From Heterocephalus glaber (taxonomy: Eukaryota; Chordata; Mammalia; Rodentia; Bathyergidae), in the NCBI RefSeq assembly GCF_000247695.1, contig NW_004624732.1, positions 17,174,477 through 17,238,476 on the forward strand: a stretch of DNA of 64,000 bases. The letters are read 5' to 3'. Below are positions 23,025-35,099 of this stretch, piece by piece (within the stretch, counting starts at the first letter, position 1; every line of letters begins with the position of its first letter). A program made the position numbers and the translations under genes. The notes beneath the pieces were generated by a model. That model made no database searches. It was not told where the DNA came from and saw only the letters and a list, made by a program, of their open reading frames with translations.

Positions 23025-23945
23025 AGACTGGTGCAACCACTGTGGAAATCAGTATGGAGGTACCTCAAAGAACTAGGACTGGAAGTCCCATTTGATCCAG
23101 ATATTCCCCTGTTGGGTATCTTCCCCAAAGAATTAAAAGAAGCATACCACAGTGATATATGTGTACCCATGTTCATAGCACAATTTGTAATAGCTAAAAC
23201 TTGGAAACAGCCCAAATCCCCATCAACTGGAGACTGCATCAAGAAAATGTAGTTTTTTAATAAAATGGAGTACTACTCAGCCATCAAAAATGAGAAATTA
23301 GAGACATTTATAGCTAAATGGATGCACATTGAGGCGATAATCTTAAGTGAAATAAATAGGACACACATNNNNNNNNNNNNNNNNNNNNNNNNNNNNNNNN
23401 NNNNNNNNNNNNNNNNNNNNNNNNNNNNNNNNNNNNNNNNNNNNNNNNNNNNNNNNNNNNNNNNNNNNNNNNNNNNNNNNNNNNNNNNNNNNNNNNNNNN
23501 NNNNNNNNNNNNNNNNNNNNNNNNNNNNNNNNNNNNNNNNNNNNNNNNNNNNNNNNNNNNNNNNNNNNNNNNNNNNNNNNNNNNNNNNNNNNNNNNNNNN
23601 NNNNNNNNNNNNNNNNNNNNNNNNNNNNNNNNNNNNNNNNNNNNNNNNNNNNNNNNNNNNNNNNNNNNNNNNNNNNNNNNNNNNNNNNNNNNNNNNNNNN
23701 NNNNNNNNNNNNNNNNNNNNNNNNNNNNNNNNNNNNNNNNNNNNNNNNNNNNNNNNNNNNNNNNNNNNNNNNNNNNNNNNNNNNNNNNNNNNNNNNNNNN
23801 NNNNNNNNNNNNNNNNNNNNNNNNNNNNNNNNNNNNNNNNNNNNNNNNNNNNNNNNNNNNNNNNNNNNNNNNNNNNNNNNNNNNNNNNNNNNNNNNNNNN
23901 NNNNNTAAAAAATAAAGTTTATCCATGTTGTAAAAAAAAAAAACG
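23025..23945 (+). mobile_element. 5'-truncated younger LINE-1, spanning an assembly gap
   Basis: It starts abruptly at a C-terminal ORF2 segment (CAACCACTGTGGAAATCAGT). It stays largely readable: the terminal ORF2 motif MEYYSAIKNEK is intact at 23265-23297. After the gap (23369-23905) it ends with an A/T-rich tail and A-run (to 23945). The 5' truncation and A-tail are typical of L1 retrotransposition. It is younger than the surrounding L1 pieces. Confidence 0.8.
23369..23905. other. Assembly gap (537 N)
   Basis: Unknown bases inside the L1 3' UTR region. The repeat content is a likely reason for the gap. The true length may differ from 537. Confidence 0.99.
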
Positions 23946-23956
23946 AAACTTTTTTT

Positions 23957-24345
23957 CTTTTGCTGAGACACAATTCCTGACAACCACAAATTCAAGGAGG
24001 GAAGGTATATTTGGCTCACAGTTTGCAGAGGTTTCAGTCCATAGTCAGCTGGCTCCAAGGTCAGGCAGAGGGTAGCATAGCAGAGAAGCATGGTGAGGAG
24101 AAAGAGCTCATGGCGTGGCAGACTGGAAGCAGAAAGCAACTGAAGGAGAAAGGAAGGAGTAGACCCTTCCAGGCCACATCCCAGTGACCACCTCCTACAA
24201 ACCACCTCCCAACATTACATTTAGCTATAAACTCATCAGTGGACTAATCCAGTGTTGAGTATCACACACCCATGATCCAGTTGCCTCCCCAAAGACCAAG
24301 CTATGAGCACATGTGGCTTTGGAGAGACATCTAGAATAAATGATA
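23957..24345 (-). mobile_element. MaLR-type solo LTR, antisense
   Basis: One of the better-preserved copies: CTGAGACACAATTCCTGACA, GAGGTTTCAGTCCATAGTCA, GCTGGCTCCAAGGTCAGGCA, CACCTCCCAACATTACATTT. The closest relative in the window is 41050-41515, with which it shares long runs. Confidence 0.8.
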
Positions 24346-24454
24346 ACAATCCACTAAAATATTTATTCATATACATTTGTATACATAGAAAATCTAGAAA
24401 TTCCTATAAATATCAAAATATTAATGTAATATCTGGTGGGTTACGGGATTAAAA

Positions 24455-24740
24455 TTTTTATCTTTCTGATGAAGTGTGTGGGTTTGGGGTTACTGTGAGT
24501 GTGGCCTGGATACTATAACTCCCTCCTCCTCCCTTCCTTGCTCCCTGCCTCCTGCCTGCCTGCCTCCCTGCCCTGGACTGTTTCTCCTCTGTCACATCCC
24601 TCTGCCACACCAACCTGCTGTGGAGCCAGCCAACTATGGACTAAAACCTCTACAAATTGTGAGCCAAAATAAACTTCTCTTCCTTTAACTTGTGGGTGTC
24701 AGGTATTGTATCCCACCAATGAGAAAGTAACTGAGACAAA
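24455..24740 (+). mobile_element. MaLR-type LTR, sense, 3' part
   Basis: It carries the signature CCAACTATGGACTAAAACCT, CTACAAATTGTGAGCCAAAA, a polyadenylation signal AATAAA at about 24669-24674, and the end GAGAAAGTAACTGAGAC. A pyrimidine-rich block (CTCCCTTCC/CTGCC repeats, 24520-24575) precedes it. Confidence 0.8.
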
Positions 24741-24751
24741 GCCTTTTAATT

Positions 24752-24862
24752 TTTCGAGACAGAATCTCCCTAAATCACTAAGGGAAAGCTCAAAGGTGTG
24801 ACCAACCTGCTTCAGCCTCCCAGAATGCTAGGATTACAGGCATGCACCACTGCAACTGGCCA
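24752..24862 (-). mobile_element. B1-type SINE, antisense
   Basis: TTTTTCGAGACAGAATCTCC at the tail end and TAGGATTACAGGCATGCACC at the inverse 5' end. A diverged 7SL-derived monomer. Confidence 0.85.
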
Positions 24863-24989
24863 TCCCTAGTTTTCTTGCCATCACCATATGTTATTTATGT
24901 AATATAGAAATACTGTTTTCAAAATCTACTGCTATACTGCTAAGAAGATACACATCTAGATGATATAGAAAAACCTTTTTAAATGTAAG

Positions 24990-25120
24990 GAAAAGCCAGG
25001 CATGGTGGCACACACCCATAATCCTAGCACTCAGGAGGTTGATGCTGAAGGATTCAAGGCCAGCATTGGCTACACAGTGAGTTCAGGTCAGCTTAAAACT
25101 ACATAGTGAGGCCCTGTATC
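24990..25120 (+). mobile_element. B1-type SINE
   Basis: GCCAGGCATGGTGGCACACA, GGCCAGCATTGGCTACACAG, then a second AGTGAGTTCA/AGTGAGGCCC unit as in the copy at 15336. Its A-tail has become the AAT repeat that follows. Confidence 0.88.
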
Positions 25121-25174
25121 AATAATAATAATAATAATAATAATAATAATTATTATTATTATTATTATTATTTA
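25121..25174. repeat. (AAT)n(ATT)n inverted microsatellite
   Basis: About ten AAT units run straight into about eight ATT units, forming a near-perfect 50-bp palindrome at the 3' end of a B1 element. Confidence 0.92.
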
Positions 25175-25504
25175 AGGAAAAAGAAAGCAAAGTCAGCAGT
25201 ATATAAGAAAAACATGTGATATGACCCTTAACACCTAACAAAAATTCCTGGGTGCAACCAAAGTTGTACTCAAAGGTAAATTCATAAACTTTTATGTTTC
25301 TATCATTAACAAAAGAAATACTAAGCAATACAGACCTAATCTCCTAATCTCCTAGTCAATAGTGGTCACTAGCCAGTTGATAAATGTTTTGTAGTCATCA
25401 GAAAAAGAGTTAGAATTCTAATCCATTCCTTCTCCATGATCCTCTTCTTGCAGACTCTATGGAGGGATGGGGAAATAAACAGTTTATTATGACCCTCACT
25501 TCTT

Positions 25505-25582
25505 TTCTTTGTACCAGGGATCGAACTCAGAACCTTTCACTTGTGAGGCAGGCAGCAGCACCACTGAGCTAAATCCCCAGCT
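25505..25582 (-). mobile_element. ID SINE, antisense
   Basis: GTACCAGGGATCGAACTCAG (inverse B box) through CCACTGAGCTAAATCCCCAG (inverse A box and 5' end). Confidence 0.9.
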
Positions 25583-26084
25583 TGAGCCTGACACTTTAGA
25601 ATTCCTTTACTCTACTACAAACAGCAATTTAAATGCCATGACTATGGTTCTGAAGAAACTAACTGTACAATAGAAAAGTCTTAGAAATTCTGAGGGTTTT
25701 TTTAATCCCTTGCAAATTCAAAAAGACTTTAAAAGTTGATCATATACAACATTGGTAAGAGGGTGAGGCTGCACTGTCATGTACGGCTTATGCAAGCCCA
25801 GATCAGTGCAGCTTTCCTAGAAGATCCAGAGGGGCTGGCATCACGTACACGAGCACACTCTCTTTGCAATCAGGTGTGCTTTTTATAATTAAATATTTTA
25901 TGTTGAGATACTTGTAGGTTGACATGCAGAGTATCTTCACAAGTTTTCCCCAGTGTCAACATGGTAACATCCTGCAGAAATACAGTAACAATGTCACACA
26001 CAGAACAGTACCACTGACAGAATCAACAGTCTTATTTGGATTTACTGTGCTATTTGTACTCATTAGTGTGTGTGTGTGTGTTTA
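25583..26084. other. Unassigned intergenic sequence
   Basis: No gene seen. From about 25880 the sequence may already be antisense L1 3' UTR. A short (TG)n run lies near 26067-26081. Confidence 0.35.
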
Positions 26085-26511
26085 ATTCTATATAATTTTT
26101 TTCTATTTTTATTTTTATTAGTATGTGTTTACAGTACATAATTTCATCACGAGGAGTTGATACCTGTATATAACACACCTTAATTCTTTTTACATCCCTT
26201 TTCCCTAGTTCTATATAATTTATCACATGGAGGTTTACTTATCCACCACCACAATCAAGATATAGAACATTCTACCAGGACGGGAATCCCCCCATGGCCC
26301 TCTTATAACTACAAATCTTAACCCTCAGCAACTATTAATCTGTTCTTCATTTTCATAACGTTGTCTTTTCAAGAATGTCATATAAATGACATCACACAGT
26401 GCTTAACCTTTGGGATGGCTTCTTCACTCAGTGTGATTCTCTTGAGTCTTCCAAGTTATTGTATGTACAGCATCAGCAGTTTGATCCTTTTCATTGTTGT
26501 ATAACATTTGT
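26085..26511 (-). mobile_element. Old LINE-1 3' UTR, antisense
   Basis: CCACCACAATCAAGATATAG, AATGTCATATAAATGACATC and TTTTCATTGTTGTATAACAT follow the antisense 3' end of old L1 elements. Confidence 0.7.
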
Positions 26512-26935
26512 GTTAATTAGCTTTCTGTAGCTGTGATTAAATATGTGACAAAATCAACTTAAAGATGAAAGATTCATTCTGGCTCACAGTTTCCAAGGTT
26601 TCAGTCAATGACTGGCCAGCTCCATTGTTTCTGGGCCTGTGGGGAGGAGCGCATCATGGGAGAAGGGCGTGGAGGAGAAAGGCTGCTCGCCTCATGGTAG
26701 CCAAGAAACAGAGGAAGGGAAGAGCCAGAGAGGAAAGGGCTGAGGACAGGATACAGTCCCAGGGTCACACCACCCTGACCACCCCACTCAAGTAGGCCCC
26801 ACTGTTTAAACTCCATCACCTCCCAATAATCTCATTGAAAGACTGACCCACTGCTGATCCAATCACCTTCCAAAATCCCCACCTCTGAACACACACTCCT
26901 TTGGGGATAGCACAGGTCCCAGCCACAGCAGTATT
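26512..26935 (-). mobile_element. MaLR-type solo LTR, antisense, inserted in L1
   Basis: TAATTAGCTTTCTGTAGCTG opens it. CTCACAGTTTCCAAGGTTTC AGTC and CACCTCCCAATAATCTCATT follow. It ends near GGGGATAGCACAGGTCCCAG. L1-like sequence lies on both sides. Confidence 0.65.
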
Positions 26936-26959
26936 CCAGCATCTGGACCTACCACAGTC

Positions 26960-28079
26960 TGCTTGCCCTTGAAAGCCAGTTTGGGGCTATTATGTGTAAG
27001 TTTATTGTTTTGTTATTTGTTTTGTTTCCTCTGTGTCTTGTTCTCCATTTCTCTTTCTTGCCTTCCTGTGGGTTAACTGAACATTTTCAGTATTCTAATT
27101 TGACCTATTTGCAGTGTGTTTTAGCATGTGACTATATGATTTTTGAAGTAGATGCTCTGGGTACAACATACAAATGTGACATTATAATCTACTGCATTTT
27201 AGCACTTCGAGTAGAGTAGAGATTTTACTTCCATTTTGATCTCTTTATCATCCCAATTTTTAAATATTGTGGAGTATCAGACAATGTTGTAACTTTCATC
27301 TCATTCATCAAATATGCTTTATAATATTTCTGACCCTTAGTTTCAGATGAGATGTCTATGATCATTTGCATTGCTATTCTACAGGAATACGCAAGTGCTC
27401 CTCCCTTACAGTGAGTTTCATCCCCACAACTGTCTAAGTTGGAAATAGAGGTGGAAAGGGCATGTAATACACCATCCCAGCTAACAGCAGGGTTCTAACT
27501 TACAGAACCAGTGTTTCACCTGGTGTTCATGTGCCTGACCATGACTGCAGCTCACTCATCACTACGCCCAATATCAAGAGAGCACCGTGCAGCATACTGC
27601 AAGCCCAAGAGAAGATCACCATTCAGAATTTGAAGTCCTGTTTCCACTAACCAGCAGCACCATCGCACCATGGGAACTGGCCATCCTAAACCAGCCATCA
27701 TCAGCCCAGGCACCTGGATCGTTTTCTCTTCTTCAGGCTTCAGAAGGTCTGTGGGAATCATATTCTGGGTTTCTTTGATGAGAGTTTCTATTTTTAAAAT
27801 TTGTTTCCAGAGAATATGCAATTGCTTACTGAAGCACTTTTAGGGTGGCTTCTTTAGAATCCTTGCTAAATAATCCCAACACTTGATTCCTCTTGGCAAG
27901 GGCATCATTTGATTTTCTCTTCATATTCAAGTTGAGATTTTCTCAGTTCTGGTATGAAGAGTAATTTGTTATTGTATGCTTGACGTGTTTTCTATTATGC
28001 TAAGAGACTGTGTGTACTATCAAATATTTTACTTTTGTAGTCAGCCCCCTATTTATGTTGAGCATGCAGGTTCTGCCCC
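26960..28079 (-). mobile_element. Old LINE-1 5'/ORF1-side sequence, antisense
   Basis: T-rich antisense L1-like sequence with pieces such as TTTTGTTATTTGTTTTGTTT, TTTTAGCATGTGACTATATG, CCCAACACTTGATTCCTCTT and TTCTGGTATGAAGAGTAATT. It is diverged, and about 27400-27780 may be unique sequence. Confidence 0.45.
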
Positions 28080-31000
28080 ACTTTTGTCGCCTGTGGTTCT
28101 AATCAGAGGGTCAGTTTCAAAGGCTCCTGGAACTACTTTGGTCCTTGAGGTTTAGCTGGTTCTGACGGGGCTGCTGATGGGCAGAGTTTCCCTAAGTTCA
28201 GCCACCCCAGTGAGGTGACAGATAGGAAGCTCCAGTGCAGAAGTGAAGGAGAGCCCAACTTAGGCCACATTATCACCACTCCAGATGGTGCTGCCAGGCT
28301 CGCCCGGCGTTTCCAGCACCACTGCAGCCTACAGTGGGGGGAGAAGGGACCAGCCGTGTGACCGCTGTCCCCTTCTGGCTGGGGTTGTAAAATACCCGCT
28401 GCTGTGCTAACCCTCCAGGCCCAGGGTCTCAGACCCGCTGCACCCTCCTGGCATCTCTGCATCCTCCTGGCTACCTCCAGGGCAGAGAGTAACAGGGAGG
28501 AGTGGGTCTGTGGACCTTGACCAACCAGAACTTGGCCACTGCTTTCTCCCTCCCCATCTGCTCCCATCCCACCCACATGTACCAGAGCAAACCTGATGCA
28601 GCCCCACCAGGTGATCCCAGGCTGAGCCAGAAATTGCTAAGGATTTCTTTTATGTCTTGCCTTTGGTTTATGAACAGCTGAAATTCACACAGAAGTAGAA
28701 AGCAAGGCCTCAGGCCTGCACTTGCTCCTCCCCAGCGTCTACAGCCAGCCAACAGCCTGCAACTCCAGGCAGACCTCTGCCACCCTGCAGCAATGTGTAG
28801 ACCCCAGACTTGACAGTTTTTGCTATCTGAGAGTGCCCTGCGACCCCCTCTCTGGACAGTCTGGTCTCCACTCGCATGGCTCAAGGCTGTTTGTGATCTC
28901 TCAGAATTTTGAAGTCTTTGGGAATCCTAGGATCTCCCAAGCAAGAGAGAGGTATGAATTCTGGGAAGTGGTCACCCCCTGGTGTGAGCCTGCCTGGGCA
29001 TGATAGTAGGTGGAGGGGACACGAAAATGCCAAAACTGAGCCAGCAGGACTCTGGGCGGGCCTTGTTGCAGCCCCCAGACCCAGCTGTCACACCCCATGG
29101 CTGTTGGTGGTGGAGGAGGCTCTGGGACTTCAGGGAGAAGCCAGCCGCTCATCCTCCCCGTCCTGACCCGCATTTCTCTGTGGGTGCCCTGCTGCCCCAC
29201 CCCACCCTGGGACACAGGTTCCCTTCTGATCAGAGCTGGGACCTCACAGATGCTCTCAAGATCACCAACCTCAGATTTGAATTGCTAAAGGAGAAAAGAT
29301 TTGGGAAGCACAGTACTCATTTCTCCATAGAGTCTGCCTTCCAGGACTCTGGCCAGATGTAAATGACAGTGCCCAGCTAGGGACCCAGAGCTGAACATGT
29401 CCTCCTGTAAGCCCCACTGCCCAAGGCGAATGACACCAGTGGCTGTGCCTCTGGCAAGAGCAGGAAATGTCAGGGCTGGGACATGCACATGAGAGCTGAA
29501 TATTAACATATTTCAGAAACACTGCTCCCACACAGAGGGTCCGAGCCTGGAGGCTGGAGAGCACACAGGGGAGGTGGTGGGGTGGAACCACTGGGCCTGC
29601 ACAGCAGAATGGAACACTGGGCACTGCCTGGAACCAGCTCTTGGGCTCCTGGAGGCTGGTACCAGGAAGTGGGACTGTGGACAGGAGCTCAGCCTAGGCT
29701 CCCATCAGGCAGGGGCCAGTCCCCTGGGTCAAGTCACGGTCCCTTGCTCAGCCTCAGCTCTCCTGCCTGGGAAATGGGATCACACAGCTAGTAAACAGAG
29801 CTGGGCTAGGACACCCTTCCCTTGTCCCTAACAGCACCTCTGGACTGTTTCACGGGCTGTCTGCAACCTTCCTGGGGTCCCTGGCCAGGGTGGCCTCCAA
29901 GGACCAGCCTCAGGGTAGAAGGAGTGCCAGTCACCAGAAGCCAAAGTCAGAGGCCAAACACACTCCAGGAAGCCCTCCCCAGCCCCAGGCGGGCCCAAGA
30001 CATCGGAGGCAACATGGCCGTGCAGATGCGTGCTGAATCCACAGAGACACCCTTCCCCAGACGCACCTCCTCACACTCACAGGCTGTGCCCACCCTTGAG
30101 GCAGCATGTTTGATCTTCCATGACTGTGCCTCCCATCTGTAGAGAGGGGCTAACAATGGAGCTCCCTGCAGAGCCACTTAAGGCAAATGCTGGGGGAGGG
30201 AGGAGGAGGGTGCACAGCCACTCACCTTGCCCACTCCCACAGGGATGTCACAGGTGCCTCCAGGCCATGCATCTCACCTGTGGGCCATGCCAGCTGCTGA
30301 AGCTGAGCAAGCCTGCACCCCTTCCTCGTTAGACACAGCTTCCCTCCCACCAGCCCTGCCACCACACGGCCTTGTCACCTGCACAGGGCTTGGCCAGGTG
30401 GACAGCCCAGTACACCCCATAGTGCTGAGCTGCCCTGCATGTTTGTCTTCTCTATGGCACCAGGCCCCTCCTGCTGCTCAGAGCTCCTAAGCCAGGGCCC
30501 GGCTTCCTCTGAATGTCTGTGAAATCCCCTCCTTAAAGGAGGGCATTTAAAGAGCATCAGGGAAAGAAACTAGCAGCAAGAACATTACTACTTGTAGCAA
30601 AAAAGCAGGATGTGCCTGGCCAGCCAAATTCACAGCGGCCAGCAGCCAAGCCTGGGTTTGGGACCAGTGACTCCCACATACAAAGTGCCACCAGGGAAAG
30701 CCAGGGCCCTGCTGCCACAGGCACTCTCTCTCCATAAAGCACCCCATTGTCACAATCCCTATGCCCACCACACCAGGGCCCAGAGCCCCTGAAGGCCTTG
30801 GGGCCCCGCTGAGGAAAAGGACTTCCTGCGGAAATCAGTAACTGACTCATCCTGCTGACATTCATCTGTCAGAAGTGTCTCCTGAACATTAGTGGAGATG
30901 AACCGAGTTAAGAGCAGGGCCAGATAACAGCAGGGACCGCTCTTATCTCCCAGGAAAGGGCCCCATTGAGGGTCACAGGCCCAGGAGGGGGACGACTGCC

Positions 31001-32259
31001 ATGCAGGAAATAGGAGGTGTGCTGGTCACAAGCCCAACCATGGCCTGGGGCTGCTGGAGGGTGCTGACAACTTCACCCTCCCCAGGGGAGCTGTGTGGCA
31101 TCAGGCCCCAGGACAGAAGATCCCTTCCCCACTCCACGCCTGGCTCCATGTGGTCCAGGGGAGCCAGGGTAGACAGACCAGCGCCCCTCTCAGCCCATAT
31201 CACGCAACCCCCAACAGGGCTGCCACCCTTGCCCTGCCCCAGGAGGACATCCCAGCCAGGGGTCCCCACACTGCCCTGCCACGCCCTGGCGGCCGCCATT
31301 CCAGCTGAGACAAGGCCTCTCTAGGCAGAGAAAGCCAAGGCACCAGTCCAGGAGGAGGATCCGATGGATGCTGCCCCTCTCCCACCCATCCCCCTCTCCC
31401 AGGACCCAGCTCAGGCTCTGGAATCCTCCAGCCTTGTCCCCAAAGAGGTTCCACACAGAAGGAGCAGGGCTGTGCCTGTGGGCTATGTTGTGCCAGGCCA
31501 TGCCTCAACAAGCAGGTGGAATCTGCCCTGCCCAGCCCGGCACTGGTCTGCTGACAGCCAGGAGGAGGAGGTCTGTGTCCGGCCCTGGGGTCCATGTGAG
31601 GATGCTGTGTCAGGGGCCCAACACCACCGCCCCACCTGTTCCAGCCCACGGAACACAGGCAGGATGGAGACCTAGACAGGGCAGGGGTGTGAGTGCCCCA
31701 GCTAGGTGAACAGTCACCCAGGGTGAAGGGCTGTGGAAGGGCCACAGGGCCCTCATGGCCTGCAGCTGGCAACAGAGGAGGCAGGGCTAGGGTCTATCCG
31801 AACTGCTCAGCTTCTCATTAATCTGCATGTACTCCCACTTTGTCCCTGATCTACAGACGGAGACCTTCCAAATCCACAAAAAGAAGTAAGAGTGGGCATA
31901 GGGCCGAGGCTCCCTCCGGAGGGCAGCTCTGGTGGTCCAGCAGTCCACCCTGCCCAGCGCCAGGACCCAGCAGAGACAATTCAGGGTGGCTGGGGGGGAG
32001 TCCCCACACCTGGCAGGCCCTTCCAGGGGAAGGTGGGGTCCTCAGGCGTCCCAGGGGTTCTGAGTCCTAGTCCATCCCGCAGGGGAGCAGCTGGAGCATG
32101 TCCCCAGCCGTCCCGCGAGGACCATGGGCGGCCTGTGCGGGCTGGCAGGAATGGGGTGCCGTGGGGTACTGGGGGTACTGGCCACGGGGACAGCTTGCCA
32201 GGGGGGAAGGGAGCAGGAGAGTGGATTAGAGGAGGAGGCCCGGCCCAGGCTTCCCAGCA
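28080..32259. other. GC-richer, repeat-poor intergenic block
   Basis: In contrast to the sequence before it, this 4.2-kb block has almost no recognisable transposable elements. Open frames up to 190 residues (31200-31772, minus) are Gly/Pro/Ser-rich, overlap on both strands and show no family resemblance. No gene is called. The block leads into the CpG-rich region upstream of HS6ST1. Confidence 0.5.
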
Positions 32260-32690
32260 CCGCGGCCCGCCCATAACCACGAGCGACTCAGATTCCACCG
32301 CGATCCTGAGTCCCCTTTAAAAGTTTGTCCCCAAACAAAACCCCTCTCTGCGCCGACGCGGGGCTGGCCCGGGCGAGGCTCTGGGGACAGACGTGGCGCC
32401 CTCCACCCCTTCGGAGACAACAGTGGGCAGCCAGCCGAAAAGAGAGCCAGCAAGGAAAGTATGGAAAATCCCCCAGTTTTGCAATGTCAACTGCGGGGCG
32501 CTCTGCGAACTGGCGACCGTGGCGCTGCCCCCGCGCGTCCGCCCGCGGGACTGCAGGCCAGAGGAGAGCGCGGCGGTTGATCTGCTGGTTCTCGGACTCC
32601 GAGGACGCGCGGCGGGGAAGCAATCACACTTGGCTCCTGAAGCAAAAATCTTAGCACGGCTTGCGCTTTCCGGAGCAGAAGTCTGATGAT
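32260..32690. promoter_or_regulatory. Second CpG-rich block upstream of HS6ST1
   Basis: CpG dinucleotides are dense here (for example CGCCGACGCGGG near 32352, CCCGCGCGTCCGCCCGCGGG near 32531, GGACGCGCGGCGGGG near 32602), unlike the flanks. A TATA-like TTTAAAAG lies at 32316-32323. It is about 3.3 kb upstream of the HS6ST1 start codon. It could be an alternative promoter, an enhancer, or the start of a non-coding RNA. The flanking open frames (32288-32623 minus, 32393-32686 plus) have no known relatives. Confidence 0.5.
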
Positions 32691-35099
32691 TTGTTTTTTA
32701 CTGGATCATCACATTCTGCGAACAGCCACCCAGGGTGGAGGGCTGCGGTGTTCTCTTCTTTTCCTTCGACTGAATTCAGCCCATACAAGAAAGAACCGAG
32801 GAAGCATACGTTCAAGGGACAAAGGTAGCCCTGGTGCAGGGAGCGGCAATTGCTCTTCCGGAACTTTGAGAACCCTTGGGTGGAGTGCTACCTGCGGCAA
32901 ATCTTCAGCTGTCCAGACAGTCACGTCCAGTTTTAGGGCCACAGGGAGCCTTGGCTCTGGGCTGATCAGGTAGGAAGAGAAAGGACACGGTAAGCAGGTG
33001 CCAGGTGCGGGTACACCTCCCTGACCTCTGGAAATCCGCCGCGGCCCTGCCACGGGCCTGTTGATGCCTAAGGCTCCTTCCTGAGTGAAAGCTGCCCCAT
33101 GAGAGTAGGTGCCCACATCCACCAGGCATCCACTGCAGGGGCTGCTGGGCCATCTGACCTTGGGAACTAGAAACGCACCTACAGCCTATGTGCTGGGCTT
33201 AAAGTGGAAAACGGGACAGAACAGCCCACTAGGAAGCATCCCACTAGGAAGATCCTTTTTCCTAAGAGAACGCTCATTCTGGCAGGGTCGTATTGGGTCA
33301 GACTGCTTCTCCAGGGGCGATGTCTCTCCATGTTTCCCCAGGCCACTGCCATTTGTCACAGGTTTAACTGTTCGAGGGGACCCCTTATCAGGCCCTTCTT
33401 CCCTCTCCAGTCCTCAATTTCCCCGCTGGAACAGTGAAACTGTCACAGAATGAGGGTCACAGGCCAAGCCCAGAGGGGTACGTGGCCTTCCTAAAGTGCC
33501 CCAGCTTTAACATTCTGAGGCCACATTCCCTCCTGGCAGCAGTGACCATGGTCAGGAGCTGAGGCTCAACCCTCTAGGCCATAAACTGCCGCCACCACCA
33601 CCCCCAGCTCAGGTCCACACAGTGCTTCGAGGGCGCTGGAGCCAGCCAGGGATCAGGATCCCAGCTCTGCTAACTCTCACAAGACTGAGAAGAGTTTGGC
33701 CTGCCCCAGAGCCAGGATCTCAAGCCCTCTGGACCTCAGTTTTCTATTCTGTGAAATGGGTCTCATAACCTAGGCTGTGGGCCTGTGGATGGGATCAGAA
33801 ATGACACAGCTATCGCGCCATTTGACACTGGCACCCAGGGTTCTCCATGTCTCTACCCCATTGGGAGAGGATGACCATCTGTTTAAGGACATCTGGTGGG
33901 TTAACAGACACCTGTGCCCTCTGGTCTGGGCTGCACCTCCAGCCCACACAGGCCAATGCCTCCAGTTCAGGCACATGTCTTGTCTAGAGATTTCAGGCAG
34001 CAGCAGGCAGCTCCAGCACCCGGGGGAGCCCCTCCAGCCTTCTACCCCATGGGGACCTTGCTCCCATTCCTAGCTGGAAGAAATCATTGCTGGGGAAGCC
34101 TGGCCAAGCTGCCCCAGGCCTCCCTGGATTGGGGACAGCTTGAAAGCAGCTTATAAGATGAGCAGGGGCTTGGGGCCCTGGACTGCTCTCCACCACAGCT
34201 TGAAGTGAGGGCCCTGCACCCATCTGGCCACAGGAGAGCTCTCTCGGTCCCTTTGGAAAACTGTGTGCCCCCTTTCCCTGGTTTTGGGGTGCATTTATTC
34301 CTATTCTCCAGGTTTGCTTCCAGGAGGGCTTTCTGGTGTGGTCTGAAATATTTTAACAGCCTTTTTTGAGACATAAATGACATGCAATGAACACCATCAT
34401 CCCACTGCCCAAGGCAGTGCCTTCTGGCCCCTAGCAGAACAGAGCACTCCCTGGCAGGTCTTGAGTGGGCATCGGAACCTAGGCCTGGAAGCCCACTCAC
34501 TCCTGGAGCCCACACTGGACCCCACTGGAGCCCACCCCAGCTGGCCTTGGCATGGTGACACTACCAAATCTCCGGTACAGCCAGGACCCAGGTGGGTGGG
34601 CACTGGGCATAGCCCCCCTTGATGCTGATGACCCCAGACTGAACAGGGAGGTACAGCCACACACACTCACACAGGTATGCAGGCCCCTAGCAGGGCAAAG
34701 ACCCCACCCTCACCCCAGGCCACTTGCAGCTGGGACCCAGCCTGCCACCACCCAAGGCAGGGCGGGCCAGGTGACAGGTCCTCCAACCCACCCACAAAAT
34801 CTAGAAGTCAGAATTTTCTGCAGACTCTCAAAACTTTTGAATGTTGGCACGACTCTAGGTAACGTTTTCATTGGAGTACAAACCTAAGGGGAAACACTGC
34901 ACACTGGCTGAAATTCCTTCCAGAGGAGAAGGGACTGCACATGCAAGGCCTCTGCAGACGTTTCAGTGCCTCTTCGCAGAGGGGCTCCGGTCAGGGTGCC
35001 CACACCACTGGGAGGGGGGAGCAGGCCCCAGGTCCCCGCCCCCAACCTTCCCTTTCCCTGCTGACCTCCACCCCATTGCCCCACCCTGGGTGGTGGTCC
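32691..35099. other. Unique sequence between the CpG blocks
   Basis: Repeat-poor, no recognisable coding region. It is probably HS6ST1 5' flanking DNA. Confidence 0.5.
32967..32973 (+). promoter_or_regulatory. Candidate splice donor downstream of the second CpG block
   Basis: CAG|GTAGG fits the U1 consensus well, with GT at 32970-32971. If transcription starts near the TATA-like box at 32316, this would close a first exon of roughly 600 bases. Motif only; no transcript evidence. Confidence 0.25.

Noticed and set aside
23273..24205. 310-residue minus-strand open frame
   Set aside because: Most of it is N; the rest is antisense L1 and antisense MaLR LTR.
31200..31772. 190-residue minus-strand open frame as a novel gene
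   Set aside because: GC-rich chance frame with equally long frames on the other strand; no domain or known relative.
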